Under the pieces are notes generated by a model. It was given only the letters and a program-made list of their open reading frames with translations, did not search any database and was not told the DNA's origin. Of a DNA stretch of 14,130 nt, positions 1-7,270 are shown piece after piece (position 1 is the first letter of the stretch; every line of letters begins with the position of its first letter). Where the stretch lies: the NCBI GenBank assembly GCA_964402115.1, contig CAYOBW010000183.1:1-14130 (forward strand), read 5' to 3'. A program made the translations under genes and the position numbers. The stretch is from CAYOBW01 sp964402115 (GTDB lineage: Bacteria; Verrucomicrobiota; Kiritimatiellia; UBA8416; CAYOBW01).

Positions 1-24
1 GTGGGCAGGCGACGAGGCGTGGAG

Positions 25-41
25 ACGGCGGTCCCCGCCGT
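25..41. repeat. Small intergenic GC hairpin with TCC loop
   Basis: ACGGCGG (25-31), loop TCC, CCGCCGT (35-41) form a perfect 7-bp stem. It lies about 130 bp upstream of the first gene. The CGGCG...TCCC...CGCCG layout resembles the hairpin at 10773-10794, so it may belong to the same dispersed intergenic family. There is no T-run after it, so it is not a convincing intrinsic terminator. The rest of 1-168 shows nothing codable; an in-frame open stretch exists but lacks protein character. Confidence 0.5.
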
Positions 42-168
42 TAGCGCCCTCCCCCGCTGCGTCACTGAGGCGTTGCAGATCATGGCAGGATTGCATTGTG
101 GACGCCTTTGCGTTGCTGGTATGGTCGGGCGTTGTCAAGCGCACGGAAACCACAGCACCGGAGACATC

Positions 169-1479
169 ATGATGAGCGAACCGCGTCGATCGGCTGGACC
201 TGCTCCCACGAACAAACTCACGCGCCGTGGCTTCCTGACCGCCACCGCCAAAGCCGGCGCGCTGCTGGCGGCGCCGCTGATCCTGCCCGCGTCGGTGCTG
301 GGCCGGGGCGGCGCGGTGGCGCCAAGCGAGAGGATCGTGCTGGGGGCGATCGGGATCGGCGGGCGGGGCTCCTACGTGCTGGGCTGTTTCATGGAGGAAC
401 AGGACGTGCAGTTCGTGGCCATTTGCGACGTCAAGGCCGGGCGCCGCGAAGCCGTCAAGCAGCGGGCCGATGCCCGGTACGGCAACCAGGACTGCGCGAT
501 GTACCGCGACCTGCACGAGCTGCTGGCCCGCGAGGATCTCGATGCGGTGCTGATTGCCACCGGCCCGAACTGGCACGCGCTGGCTTCCTGCCTGGCCGCC
601 AAGGCCGGCAAGGATGTGTATTGCGAGAAACCCTGCACGAAGACGATTGCCGACAGCCTCTCGCTGGCCGCGACGTTCCGGCGGACGGGCCGCGTCTTCC
701 AGGGAGGCATGCAGCGGCGCAGCCTGCCCAATTTCGGCTTTGCGGTCGACCTGGCTCAGTCCGGCAGGCTCGGCAAGCTCCAGTCCGTGCACGCCCACCC
801 GGGCGGGCTGGGGACGGGCGCCAGCGGGTGGCCCGCGCCCGAACCCGAGCCGCCGAAGGAGGATGCCGACTGGGATCGCTACCTCGGGCCGGCCGCCTGG
901 CGGCCGTTCAACCGCGGCCTGCTCGGGAATGGTGGCGGCTTCGAGAAGGGGGGCGGCATGGTCGGCGGCGGCTGCCTGGAGTGGGGTTCGCATTGCGTGG
1001 ACCTCTGCCAGTGGGCCAATTCCGCGGATGCGACGGCCCCCGTGGAGTACTGGCCGGAGAACGGGCGGCTGCTCGCCCGCTACGCCAACGGCGTCAAGCT
1101 GGTCGTGCGCAACGACGGCTGGCTCGGGCTGGGCTCGTGCCCCGTCCGGTTCGAAGGCGAGACCGGCTGGGTGGAGACGGGGGATGACGGCGACGTTGTG
1201 ACGAGCACGCCGGAGCTGCGCGTCGGCCAGCGCGCCAAGATCGGCGGCTACCCGGCGAACTTCCACGTGCGCAACTTCCTCGATTGCGTCAGGTCGCGTG
1301 CGCAGCCGCGGGTCAACGCCGAGGTGGCCTGCCAGTCGCACATCGCGTGTCACGCCGGGAACATCGCGCTGTTCCTGGGCCGCAAGGTCGCTTACGATCC
1401 CGTGAAGAACCTGTTCAGCGGCGACGAGGCGGCCAACCGCCTCCGGTCGGAAGCGCTGCGTGAACCCTGGCGCATCTAG
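169..1479 (+). CDS. Tat-exported Gfo/Idh/MocA family oxidoreductase
   Basis: NAD(P)-dependent oxidoreductase of the Gfo/Idh/MocA superfamily, 436 aa, probably working outside the cytoplasm on a sugar or sugar derivative. Residues 18-45 (TRRGFLTATAKAG..., then a hydrophobic stretch) are a twin-arginine signal. The Rossmann part follows, with GAIGIGGRG (59-67) as dinucleotide loop and E153-K154-P155 as the family EKP motif. The C-terminal alpha/beta domain has GGGMVGGGCLEWGSHCVDLCQW, with H275 matching the conserved histidine position of the paralogue at 12295-13626. ATG at 169 and at 172 both fit GGAGA at 160-164 (5 and 8 nt spacing); upstream in-frame codons have no protein character. Next gene starts 41 bp downstream, so cotranscription is likely. 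Some Tat-signal members of this superfamily are NAD-dependent glycosidases (GH109), which cannot be excluded. Substrate unknown. Confidence 0.93.
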   Translation: MMSEPRRSAGPAPTNKLTRRGFLTATAKAGALLAAPLILPASVLGRGGAVAPSERIVLGAIGIGGRGSYVLGCFMEEQDVQFVAICDVKAGRREAVKQRADARYGNQDCAMYRDLHELLAREDLDAVLIATGPNWHALASCLAAKAGKDVYCEKPCTKTIADSLSLAATFRRTGRVFQGGMQRRSLPNFGFAVDLAQSGRLGKLQSVHAHPGGLGTGASGWPAPEPEPPKEDADWDRYLGPAAWRPFNRGLLGNGGGFEKGGGMVGGGCLEWGSHCVDLCQWANSADATAPVEYWPENGRLLARYANGVKLVVRNDGWLGLGSCPVRFEGETGWVETGDDGDVVTSTPELRVGQRAKIGGYPANFHVRNFLDCVRSRAQPRVNAEVACQSHIACHAGNIALFLGRKVAYDPVKNLFSGDEAANRLRSEALREPWRI

Positions 1480-1520
1480 GAACCGGTGGCCTGCACTTGC
1501 CATTCTCACGAAAGGACAAC

Positions 1521-3713
1521 ATGACTTCTGAAACAGCTCGCTTCGTAAGGTGTATGGCGTTGTTTGCGTTGGTGGCGGTCACGACCGCCGCGCAGGTGGA
1601 TCCCGCGGCGGAACAGCAGCGCGGCATCGACATCCTCAAGTCCGCCGCGCCCGCCGCGGAGAAGGCCATGGCGTGCAAACGGCTGGCCATCTACGGCACG
1701 AAGGAGGCCGTGCCCGCGCTGGCGCCGCTCCTGTCGCACACGAACCTGGCGTCCTGGGCGCGCATTGCGCTGGAAGCCATTCCCGATCCGGCCGCGGTTG
1801 CCGCGCTGCGGGACGCGCTGAGCGGCCTGCAGGGCAATCTGCTGATCGGGGCGATCAACTCGCTGGGCGTGCGCCGCGACCCCGAGGCCTTCGGCGCGCT
1901 GGCGGAACGGGTCAAGGATCCCGACGCCGCCGTGGCGTCGGCTGCCGCCGTGGCGCTGGGACGCATCGGTGGCGCCCGCGTTTCCGCCCTGCTGACGCCG
2001 CTGCTGGCCGGCGCTCCGGCCGCCGTGCGGCCGGCGATCGCGGAGGGCTGCATCCTGTGCGCGGAAGGCTTGCTCGCGGCCGGGAAGCAGGCCGACGCGG
2101 TGGCGTGCTACGACGCGGTCCGCGCCGCGAACGTCTCCCGGCAGAAGACCCTCGAAGCCCTGCGCGGCGCGATCCTGGCCCGGCAGGCGGCCGGCGTGCC
2201 GTTGCTGGCCGAGCAGTTGAAGTCGCCCGACGCGGCCTGCTTCGGCATGGGCCTGCGCACGGCCCGCGAGCTTCCCGGCCCCGCCGTGGCCCAGGCGCTG
2301 CTGGCCGAGCTGGAGCGGCCCGGGCCGGAGCGGCAGGCCTATTTGCTCCTGACCCTGGCTGACCGCGGCGATGCCGAGGCCCTGCCCGCCGCGCGCAAGG
2401 CGGCCGCCAGCGGTCCGTCGAGCCTGCGGATCGCGGCGATCGGCGTGCTGGAGCGCATGGGCGACCGTTCCTGCGTGCCGCTCCTCCTCGCGGCCGCGGC
2501 CGAGGCCGACGCGGGGGTGGCGCTGGCGGCGAAGGCGGCGCTGGCGCGCCTGCCGGGGGATGCCGTGGACGCGGCCGTCGTGGCCAGCCTGAAGCAGACC
2601 GACGAAAGCGCGCTCCGCACGGCCATCGTCCTGTGCGGCCAGCGCGGGCTCACGAACGCCATTCCGGAGCTGCTGAGAATGGCGGGCAGTCCCAGCCCGG
2701 CCGTCGGCGCCGCCAGCCTCAAAGTTCTCGGCGACATGGCGGGCGCGGCGCAGCTTCCGGCGCTGCTCGCCATCCTGACGCAGGCCAGGGATACGGCGGC
2801 GGCCGAATCCGCGCTGTCGGCGGTCTGCGCGCGGCTGGCCCGGCCCAGCTCCGGGAACGTGGTCATCCGCAAGGCGACTTACGGCGACCCGTCCGGCGGG
2901 GCCGCGGATGTCACGGCGAAGGTGGCTGCGCTGGTGAAGACCGGCGCCCTCGCCGTGGAGGCCTCCAACTCCAACTTCGGCGATACCGCCGGCGGGATCG
3001 TCAAGAAGCTGCGGGTCGAATACACGGTGAACGGGACGGCGTGCAGCAAGACGGTCACGGAAGGCGAGTCGCTCACGCTGACGGCGGCGGTGGCCGATCC
3101 GGCGGTCGTGGACCCGCTCTGCGCGGCGCTGGCCCAGGCGCCGACAGGCGCGAAGCCCGCGTTGCTGCGCATCCTGCGCGCGGCGGGCGGCGCCAAGGCG
3201 CTCGCCGCCGTGCGCGCCGCTGCCGCGGATGCCGACGCGGGCGTCAAGGAAGCCGCGCTGCGCATGCTGTGCGATTGGCCGACCACAGACGCGTTGCCCG
3301 ACGTGACGCAGCTCGCGAAGACGGCCGCCGAACCGAAGTGGAAGATCCTCGCGTTGCGTGGCGAGCTGCGGCTGATTCCCCTGCAGGACGTTCCCGCCGC
3401 GCAGAAGCTGGCTGCATTCAAGGATGCCCTGGCGCGGACGGAGCGCACCGAGGAGAAGCGCCTGGCCCTGGCGGCGCTGGGGGAGCTTCCCTCCGCCGAG
3501 TCGCTGGCGCTTGTCGCCACGTACCTGGCCGCCGAGGGGCTGAAGGATGAAGCAGGCGCCGCCGCCGTGTCCATCGCCGGGGCCATCGTGCAGGCCAGCC
3601 CGGCCGCGGTCGCCTCCGCCATGGCACAGGTCGCCACCTCCAACGAGGCGCTCGCCCTGCGCGCCAAACAGCTGCTGGCCCAGGCCAAGAGCGCCGCGGG
3701 GGCGGGTCCGTGA
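1521..3713 (+). CDS. Secreted HEAT-repeat protein with an internal beta-rich domain
   Basis: A 730-aa protein with an N-terminal signal peptide (positively charged start, hydrophobic residues 12-24, Ala-rich cleavage site near residue 24). Residues ~30-435 are tandem HEAT/PBS-lyase-like helical repeats, seen as recurring Ala/Leu-rich units such as DPAAVAALRDAL and DAAVASAAAVALGRIGG. Residues ~445-522 break this pattern: KATYGD..., DVTAKVAALV, ...GDTAGGIVKKLRVEYTVNG and TEGESLTL look like the DUF3395-type domain known from DnaJC11 proteins (recognised from memory, unverified). Repeats resume to the C-terminus. HEAT arrays act as protein-protein scaffolds; no catalytic residues are visible. Start ATG 1521 is preceded by AAAGGA (1511-1516); a TTG at 1497 is in frame but less plausible. 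Placed 41 bp after the oxidoreductase, so possibly its partner or scaffold (inference). Confidence 0.88.
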   Translation: MTSETARFVRCMALFALVAVTTAAQVDPAAEQQRGIDILKSAAPAAEKAMACKRLAIYGTKEAVPALAPLLSHTNLASWARIALEAIPDPAAVAALRDALSGLQGNLLIGAINSLGVRRDPEAFGALAERVKDPDAAVASAAAVALGRIGGARVSALLTPLLAGAPAAVRPAIAEGCILCAEGLLAAGKQADAVACYDAVRAANVSRQKTLEALRGAILARQAAGVPLLAEQLKSPDAACFGMGLRTARELPGPAVAQALLAELERPGPERQAYLLLTLADRGDAEALPAARKAAASGPSSLRIAAIGVLERMGDRSCVPLLLAAAAEADAGVALAAKAALARLPGDAVDAAVVASLKQTDESALRTAIVLCGQRGLTNAIPELLRMAGSPSPAVGAASLKVLGDMAGAAQLPALLAILTQARDTAAAESALSAVCARLARPSSGNVVIRKATYGDPSGGAADVTAKVAALVKTGALAVEASNSNFGDTAGGIVKKLRVEYTVNGTACSKTVTEGESLTLTAAVADPAVVDPLCAALAQAPTGAKPALLRILRAAGGAKALAAVRAAAADADAGVKEAALRMLCDWPTTDALPDVTQLAKTAAEPKWKILALRGELRLIPLQDVPAAQKLAAFKDALARTERTEEKRLALAALGELPSAESLALVATYLAAEGLKDEAGAAAVSIAGAIVQASPAAVASAMAQVATSNEALALRAKQLLAQAKSAAGAGP

Positions 3714-3794
3714 TTTTGCTGAAGAGGAGGGCGCCGTAGTCCACCCGGTTAGTGCCTAGACCGCCGGGAACGACGAAGAAGAACAAGATATTCC

Positions 3795-3845
3795 GCCCTC
3801 TCCCACTGGGAGAGGGCCGGGGTGAGGGTTGTGGGCAAAGCCCAC
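3795..3845. repeat. Two tandem intergenic hairpins
   Basis: Stem GCCCTCTCCC (3795-3804), loop ACT, GGGAGAGGGC (3808-3817) is a perfect 10-bp hairpin followed by CGGGGTGAGGG. GTGGGC-AAA-GCCCAC (3831-3845) forms a second perfect 6-bp hairpin. The first has the form of the CCCTCTCCC/GGGAGAGGG repeat found in many unrelated GC-rich genomes (from memory). It separates the HEAT gene from the UroD-like gene and may attenuate transcription. No T-tract follows, so a standard Rho-independent terminator is not supported. Confidence 0.7.
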
Positions 3846-3912
3846 ATTGGGAGATCGTCCCCTTTCAGCGGGGCCGCAGCCGGCTGCCGTGGGGGGGGCG
3901 GAGGAGGGAACC

Positions 3913-5178
3913 ATGACCGCACGCGAACGTCTGAACGCCACCATCCGGCACCGCCAGCCCGACAGGCTTGCCGTCGATTTCGGGGGCGGTTTTCAAACCG
4001 GCATCCACGTCAGCCTGGTCTACAAGTTGCGCCAGCACTTCGGGCTCGACCGGCCCGGCACACCCGTGAAGGTCGTCGAGGTCTACCAGATGCTGGGCGC
4101 GATCGAGCCCGACCTGGCGGCCATCCTGGGCGCCGACACCATTTCGCTGCACGGGACGGGCACGATGTTCGGCTTTCCGGCCGTGGCGTTCAAGGAGTGG
4201 CGGCTGCACGACGGCACACCGGTGCAGGTGCCCGTGGATTTCAACACGGCGTACGAGGCCAACGGCGACCTGCTGCAGTACCCCGGCGGCGACCGCGCGG
4301 CGCCGCCCAGCGGGCGCATGCCGGCCGGCGGCCATTTCTTCGACGCCCTGCCGCGGCAGGAGCCGTTCGACGAGGAGCGGCTCGACCCGGCTGACAACTG
4401 CGAGGAGTTCGGCCTGATCGGCGACGCGGAGCTCGCGCACTACGCGGCCATGGCGGAGCGGCTGCATGCGACGACGGACCGCGCGCTGTTCTGTTCCTTC
4501 GGCGGTCTGACCTTCGGCGATATTGCGCTCGTGCCGGCGACGTTCCTGAAGCGGCCGCGCGGCATTCGGGACATCGAGGAGTGGTACGTCAGCCTCGTCA
4601 CGCGGACGGACTACGTGCGGGCGATCTTCGAGCGTCAGTGCGAGATCGCGCTGGAGAACCTGGGGCGCCTCTACGCGGCGGTCGGCGACAAGGTGTCGGT
4701 CATCCAGACCAACGGCACGGACTTCGGCACGCAGAACGGCCCGTTTTGCTCGCCTGAGCAGTATCGCGCGCTCTACCTGCCGTACCAGAAGCGCGTGAAC
4801 GGGTGGATTCACGCGCACACCCCGTGGAAGACCTTCATGCACTGCTGCGGCGGCATCGCCCCGCTGCTGGACAACATCGTGGAGGCGGAGTTCGACATCC
4901 TGAACCCCGTGCAATGCTCCGCGGCGGGCATGGATGCGCGCTGGCTGAAGGCGACGTACGGCGACCAGCTCGTGTTCTGGGGCGGCGGGGTCGATACGCA
5001 GCACACGCTGCCGTTCGGCACGCCGGACGCCGTCCGGCAGCAGGTCCGGGAACGCATCGAGATCTTCGCGCCCGGCGGCGGCTTCGTTTTCAACACCGTC
5101 CACAACATCGTCGCCAACACGCCGCTGCCGAACCTGCTCGCGCTGGTGGAGGTGCTGCAGGCGTACCGTCGCGGGTAG
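3913..5178 (+). CDS. Uroporphyrinogen decarboxylase (URO-D) superfamily protein, non-HemE
   Basis: Cytoplasmic 421-aa protein of the UroD/MtaA-MtbA TIM-barrel superfamily. It opens with MTARERLNATIRHRQPDRL, the usual N-terminus of the catabolic UroD-like group. It lacks the HemE arginine-rich N-terminal motif, so haem synthesis is not its job. H310-C311-C312-G313 fits the H-x-C-G motif that binds zinc in corrinoid methyltransferases of this fold. A later G-G-G-V-D-T-Q stretch and VFNTVHNIVANTP match the barrel end where substrate-facing loops lie. Start chosen from GGAGGAGGGA at 3900-3909 with ATG at 3913. Its stop codon TAG (5176-5178) lies inside a hairpin repeat. No corrinoid-protein gene is in the window. 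These proteins often neighbour sugar catabolism genes in PVC bacteria, but their reaction is not established; methyl transfer or a decarboxylase/aldolase-like role is speculation. Confidence 0.87.
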   Translation: MTARERLNATIRHRQPDRLAVDFGGGFQTGIHVSLVYKLRQHFGLDRPGTPVKVVEVYQMLGAIEPDLAAILGADTISLHGTGTMFGFPAVAFKEWRLHDGTPVQVPVDFNTAYEANGDLLQYPGGDRAAPPSGRMPAGGHFFDALPRQEPFDEERLDPADNCEEFGLIGDAELAHYAAMAERLHATTDRALFCSFGGLTFGDIALVPATFLKRPRGIRDIEEWYVSLVTRTDYVRAIFERQCEIALENLGRLYAAVGDKVSVIQTNGTDFGTQNGPFCSPEQYRALYLPYQKRVNGWIHAHTPWKTFMHCCGGIAPLLDNIVEAEFDILNPVQCSAAGMDARWLKATYGDQLVFWGGGVDTQHTLPFGTPDAVRQQVRERIEIFAPGGGFVFNTVHNIVANTPLPNLLALVEVLQAYRRG

Positions 5179-5246
5179 AACGGCCTTCAGGCCGTTTCTC
5201 GTGGGGGCTGGCGCCTGGGAGGTAGGGGCTGAAGCCCGTTCTACGT
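5175..5246. repeat. Paired hairpin repeat (GTAGAACGG...CTTCAG type), copy A
   Basis: A right-facing hairpin AACGGCCT (5179-5186), loop TC, AGGCCGTT (5189-5196), and a left-facing one GGGCT (5226-5230), loop GA, AGCCC (5233-5237) followed by GTTCTACGTGG. The outer GTAG at 5175-5178 and CTAC at 5241-5244 are inverted. The same layout occurs at 8842-8918. Copy A is partly degenerate on its right arm. It overlaps the stop codon of the UroD-like gene and lies about 50 bp before the GH27 start, so it may act on mRNA processing or termination between the two. Confidence 0.85.
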
Positions 5247-5293
5247 GGGGTGGACGAAGCGCGTCGCGGGCGACACCAGAGGGAGGAGACGGA

Positions 5294-7264
5294 ATGAAGG
5301 CATGGCGTTGGATGTGCCTGGGTGTGATGGGGATCGGTATGCTGGCGCAGGCCGGGACGGTGTCGTTGTCGTCACTCGACCTGACGCACATGAGCGCGGG
5401 GTGGGGCAAGGCGCAGGCGAACGTCTCCTGCACCGAGGCGCCGCTGCGGATCGGCGCGGCGACGTTCACCAACGGCGTGGGCACGCACGCGGGCAGCGAG
5501 GCGTGGGTGGCCCTGGACGGGCGGGCGGAACGCTTCACGGCGCAGGTGGGCGTGGACCGCGACACGGACGACCCGAAGGCCACGCTGGAATTCCACGTGT
5601 TCGGCGACGGGCGGCCTCTGTGGCAGAGCGGCCTATGCCGGGCGCAGGAGCCGCCGCGCGCGTGTGACGTGGCGCTTGTCGGCGTCACGAATCTCGTGCT
5701 GCTGGTTACGGACGGCGGCGACGGGATCAGCTTCGACCACGGCGACTGGGCCGACGCGCGCTTCCGCTACGCCGGCGCCGCGCCGCGGCTCGTCGCCGCC
5801 CCCGCCGAGCCGGCGGTCGTGCTGACCCCGCCCGCGCCGGCCGCGCCGCGGATCAACGGGCCGCCGGTCTACGGCGTGCGGCCGGGCAAGCCGTTCCTGT
5901 ATCGCGTGCCGGTCACGGGCGAGCGGCCGCTGACGTATGGCGCCGCCAGCCTGCCGGCCGGACTCGTGCTGGACCCGCTCAGCGGCATCATCACGGGCCG
6001 CGTGGCCGCCGCGGGCACGTATCCGGTGACGCTCACGGCCCGCAACGCCAGGGGCGCGGCGGAGCGCGTGCTCAAGATCGTCGTCGGCCCGACGCTCGCT
6101 CTCACGCCGCCCATGGGCTGGAACACGTGGTACATCCACTACCACCGCGTCAGCGATGCCGTCATGCGCGAGGCGGCGGACCAGATGCTTGCGACGGGCA
6201 TGGCCGACCACGGCTACCAGTATGTCAACATCGACGACTGCTGGATGATGAAGCCGGGCTCGAAGGACGCCTCCCTCAACGGCGCGCCGCGCAGCCCCGC
6301 GGGCGACATCCTGCCCAACCGCCGCTACCCGGATATGGCGGCCATGACCGCCTACATCCACGCCCGCGGCTTGAAGGCCGGGCTCTACACCTCGCCGGGG
6401 CCGCGCACCTGCGCGGGGTACGAGGGCGCCTACCGGCACGAGGCCGCGGACGCGCGCACGTTTGCGCAGTGGGGGTTCGATTTTCTCAAGTACGACTGGT
6501 GTTCCTACGGTGGCGTGGCCGGCGGCACGACGCGCGAGCACTTCGTCCGCCCCTACAAGCTGATGTGGGACGAGCTGCTGAAGCAGGACCGCGACATCGT
6601 GCACAACCTCTGCCAGTACGGCATGTCCCAGGTCTGGGAGTGGGGGGGCGACGTGGGGAACTGCTGGCGCACGACCGGCGACCTGGGCCTGGAGGGGCGC
6701 GGGGCTTTGCCGGGGTTCTACGCGATCGGGCTGAGCAACGCCCGGCATGCCGCGCACGCGCGCCCCGGCGCCTGGAACGACCCCGACTACATTCTCATCG
6801 GCTGGGTGGGCGACGCGCACGGGATGGGCGAGGGCAAGCCGACGACGCTGACGCCGAACGAGCAGTACAGCTACATGTCGCTGTGGTGCCTGATGGCCGC
6901 GCCGCTGATCTTCAGCGGGGACATGGCCAAGCTGGACGCTTTCACGCTCAACGTGCTGTGCAACCACGAAGTCATCGCCGTGGACCAGGATGCGCTGGGC
7001 AGGCAGGGGCGCATCGTGCGGCAGGACGCCGGGTCGCTCGTGATGGTCAAGGAGCTGGAGGATGGCTCGCGGGCGGTGGGCCTGTTCGGGCTCGGTCCGC
7101 TGCCCGCCCGGCAGGCGGTGACGTGGGCCGAGCTTGGCGTGACGGGACGGCAGCGCGTGCGGGACCTCTGGCGGCAGCAGGATCTCGGCGTGTGCGCCGA
7201 CCGCTGCGAAGCGGTTGTCCCGCGTCACGGCGTGGCGCTGTTGCGGTTGTCGGCGGCGGAGTGA
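5294..7264 (+). CDS. Secreted GH27 alpha-galactosidase with NPCBM and Ig-like domains
   Basis: A 656-aa secreted glycoside hydrolase predicted to release terminal alpha-linked galactose by the retaining mechanism. Order: signal peptide (1-20, ending AQA), NPCBM carbohydrate-binding module (~22-157, with GVGTHAGSE and FDHGDWADA), a putative Ig-like He_PIG-type domain (~187-265, with LPAGLVLDPLSGIITG), then the GH27 barrel from LTPPMGWNTW (~268) and a C-terminal beta-sandwich. By family comparison D401 in FLKYDWC is the nucleophile and D463 in CWRTTGDL is the acid/base; WNDPDY follows. The start at ATG 5294 follows GGGAGGAGACGGA. The downstream gene begins 6 bp after the stop and its GGAG lies in the last codons here, so the two are translationally coupled. 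GH27 also holds alpha-N-acetylgalactosaminidases and isomaltodextranases, so galactose specificity is likely rather than proven. Confidence 0.95.
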   Translation: MKAWRWMCLGVMGIGMLAQAGTVSLSSLDLTHMSAGWGKAQANVSCTEAPLRIGAATFTNGVGTHAGSEAWVALDGRAERFTAQVGVDRDTDDPKATLEFHVFGDGRPLWQSGLCRAQEPPRACDVALVGVTNLVLLVTDGGDGISFDHGDWADARFRYAGAAPRLVAAPAEPAVVLTPPAPAAPRINGPPVYGVRPGKPFLYRVPVTGERPLTYGAASLPAGLVLDPLSGIITGRVAAAGTYPVTLTARNARGAAERVLKIVVGPTLALTPPMGWNTWYIHYHRVSDAVMREAADQMLATGMADHGYQYVNIDDCWMMKPGSKDASLNGAPRSPAGDILPNRRYPDMAAMTAYIHARGLKAGLYTSPGPRTCAGYEGAYRHEAADARTFAQWGFDFLKYDWCSYGGVAGGTTREHFVRPYKLMWDELLKQDRDIVHNLCQYGMSQVWEWGGDVGNCWRTTGDLGLEGRGALPGFYAIGLSNARHAAHARPGAWNDPDYILIGWVGDAHGMGEGKPTTLTPNEQYSYMSLWCLMAAPLIFSGDMAKLDAFTLNVLCNHEVIAVDQDALGRQGRIVRQDAGSLVMVKELEDGSRAVGLFGLGPLPARQAVTWAELGVTGRQRVRDLWRQQDLGVCADRCEAVVPRHGVALLRLSAAE

Positions 7265-7270
7265 GCGTGT

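Noticed and set aside
1..168. Upstream extension of the first oxidoreductase from a GTG at position 1
   Set aside because: The extension would place 56 residues without protein character, including a hairpin repeat, ahead of a Tat signal that has its own ribosome binding site.
3913..5178. Haem-biosynthesis uroporphyrinogen decarboxylase HemE
   Set aside because: The arginine-rich N-terminal substrate motif of HemE is absent and the N-terminus matches the divergent UroD-like group instead.
3865..5688. Long minus-strand open frame opposite the UroD-like gene
   Set aside because: It is Arg/Val/His-rich with no domain, and it lies antisense to a well-supported gene. Such frames are common by-products of high GC at third codon positions. 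The same applies to the minus frames over 5633-7621 and 12259-13842.
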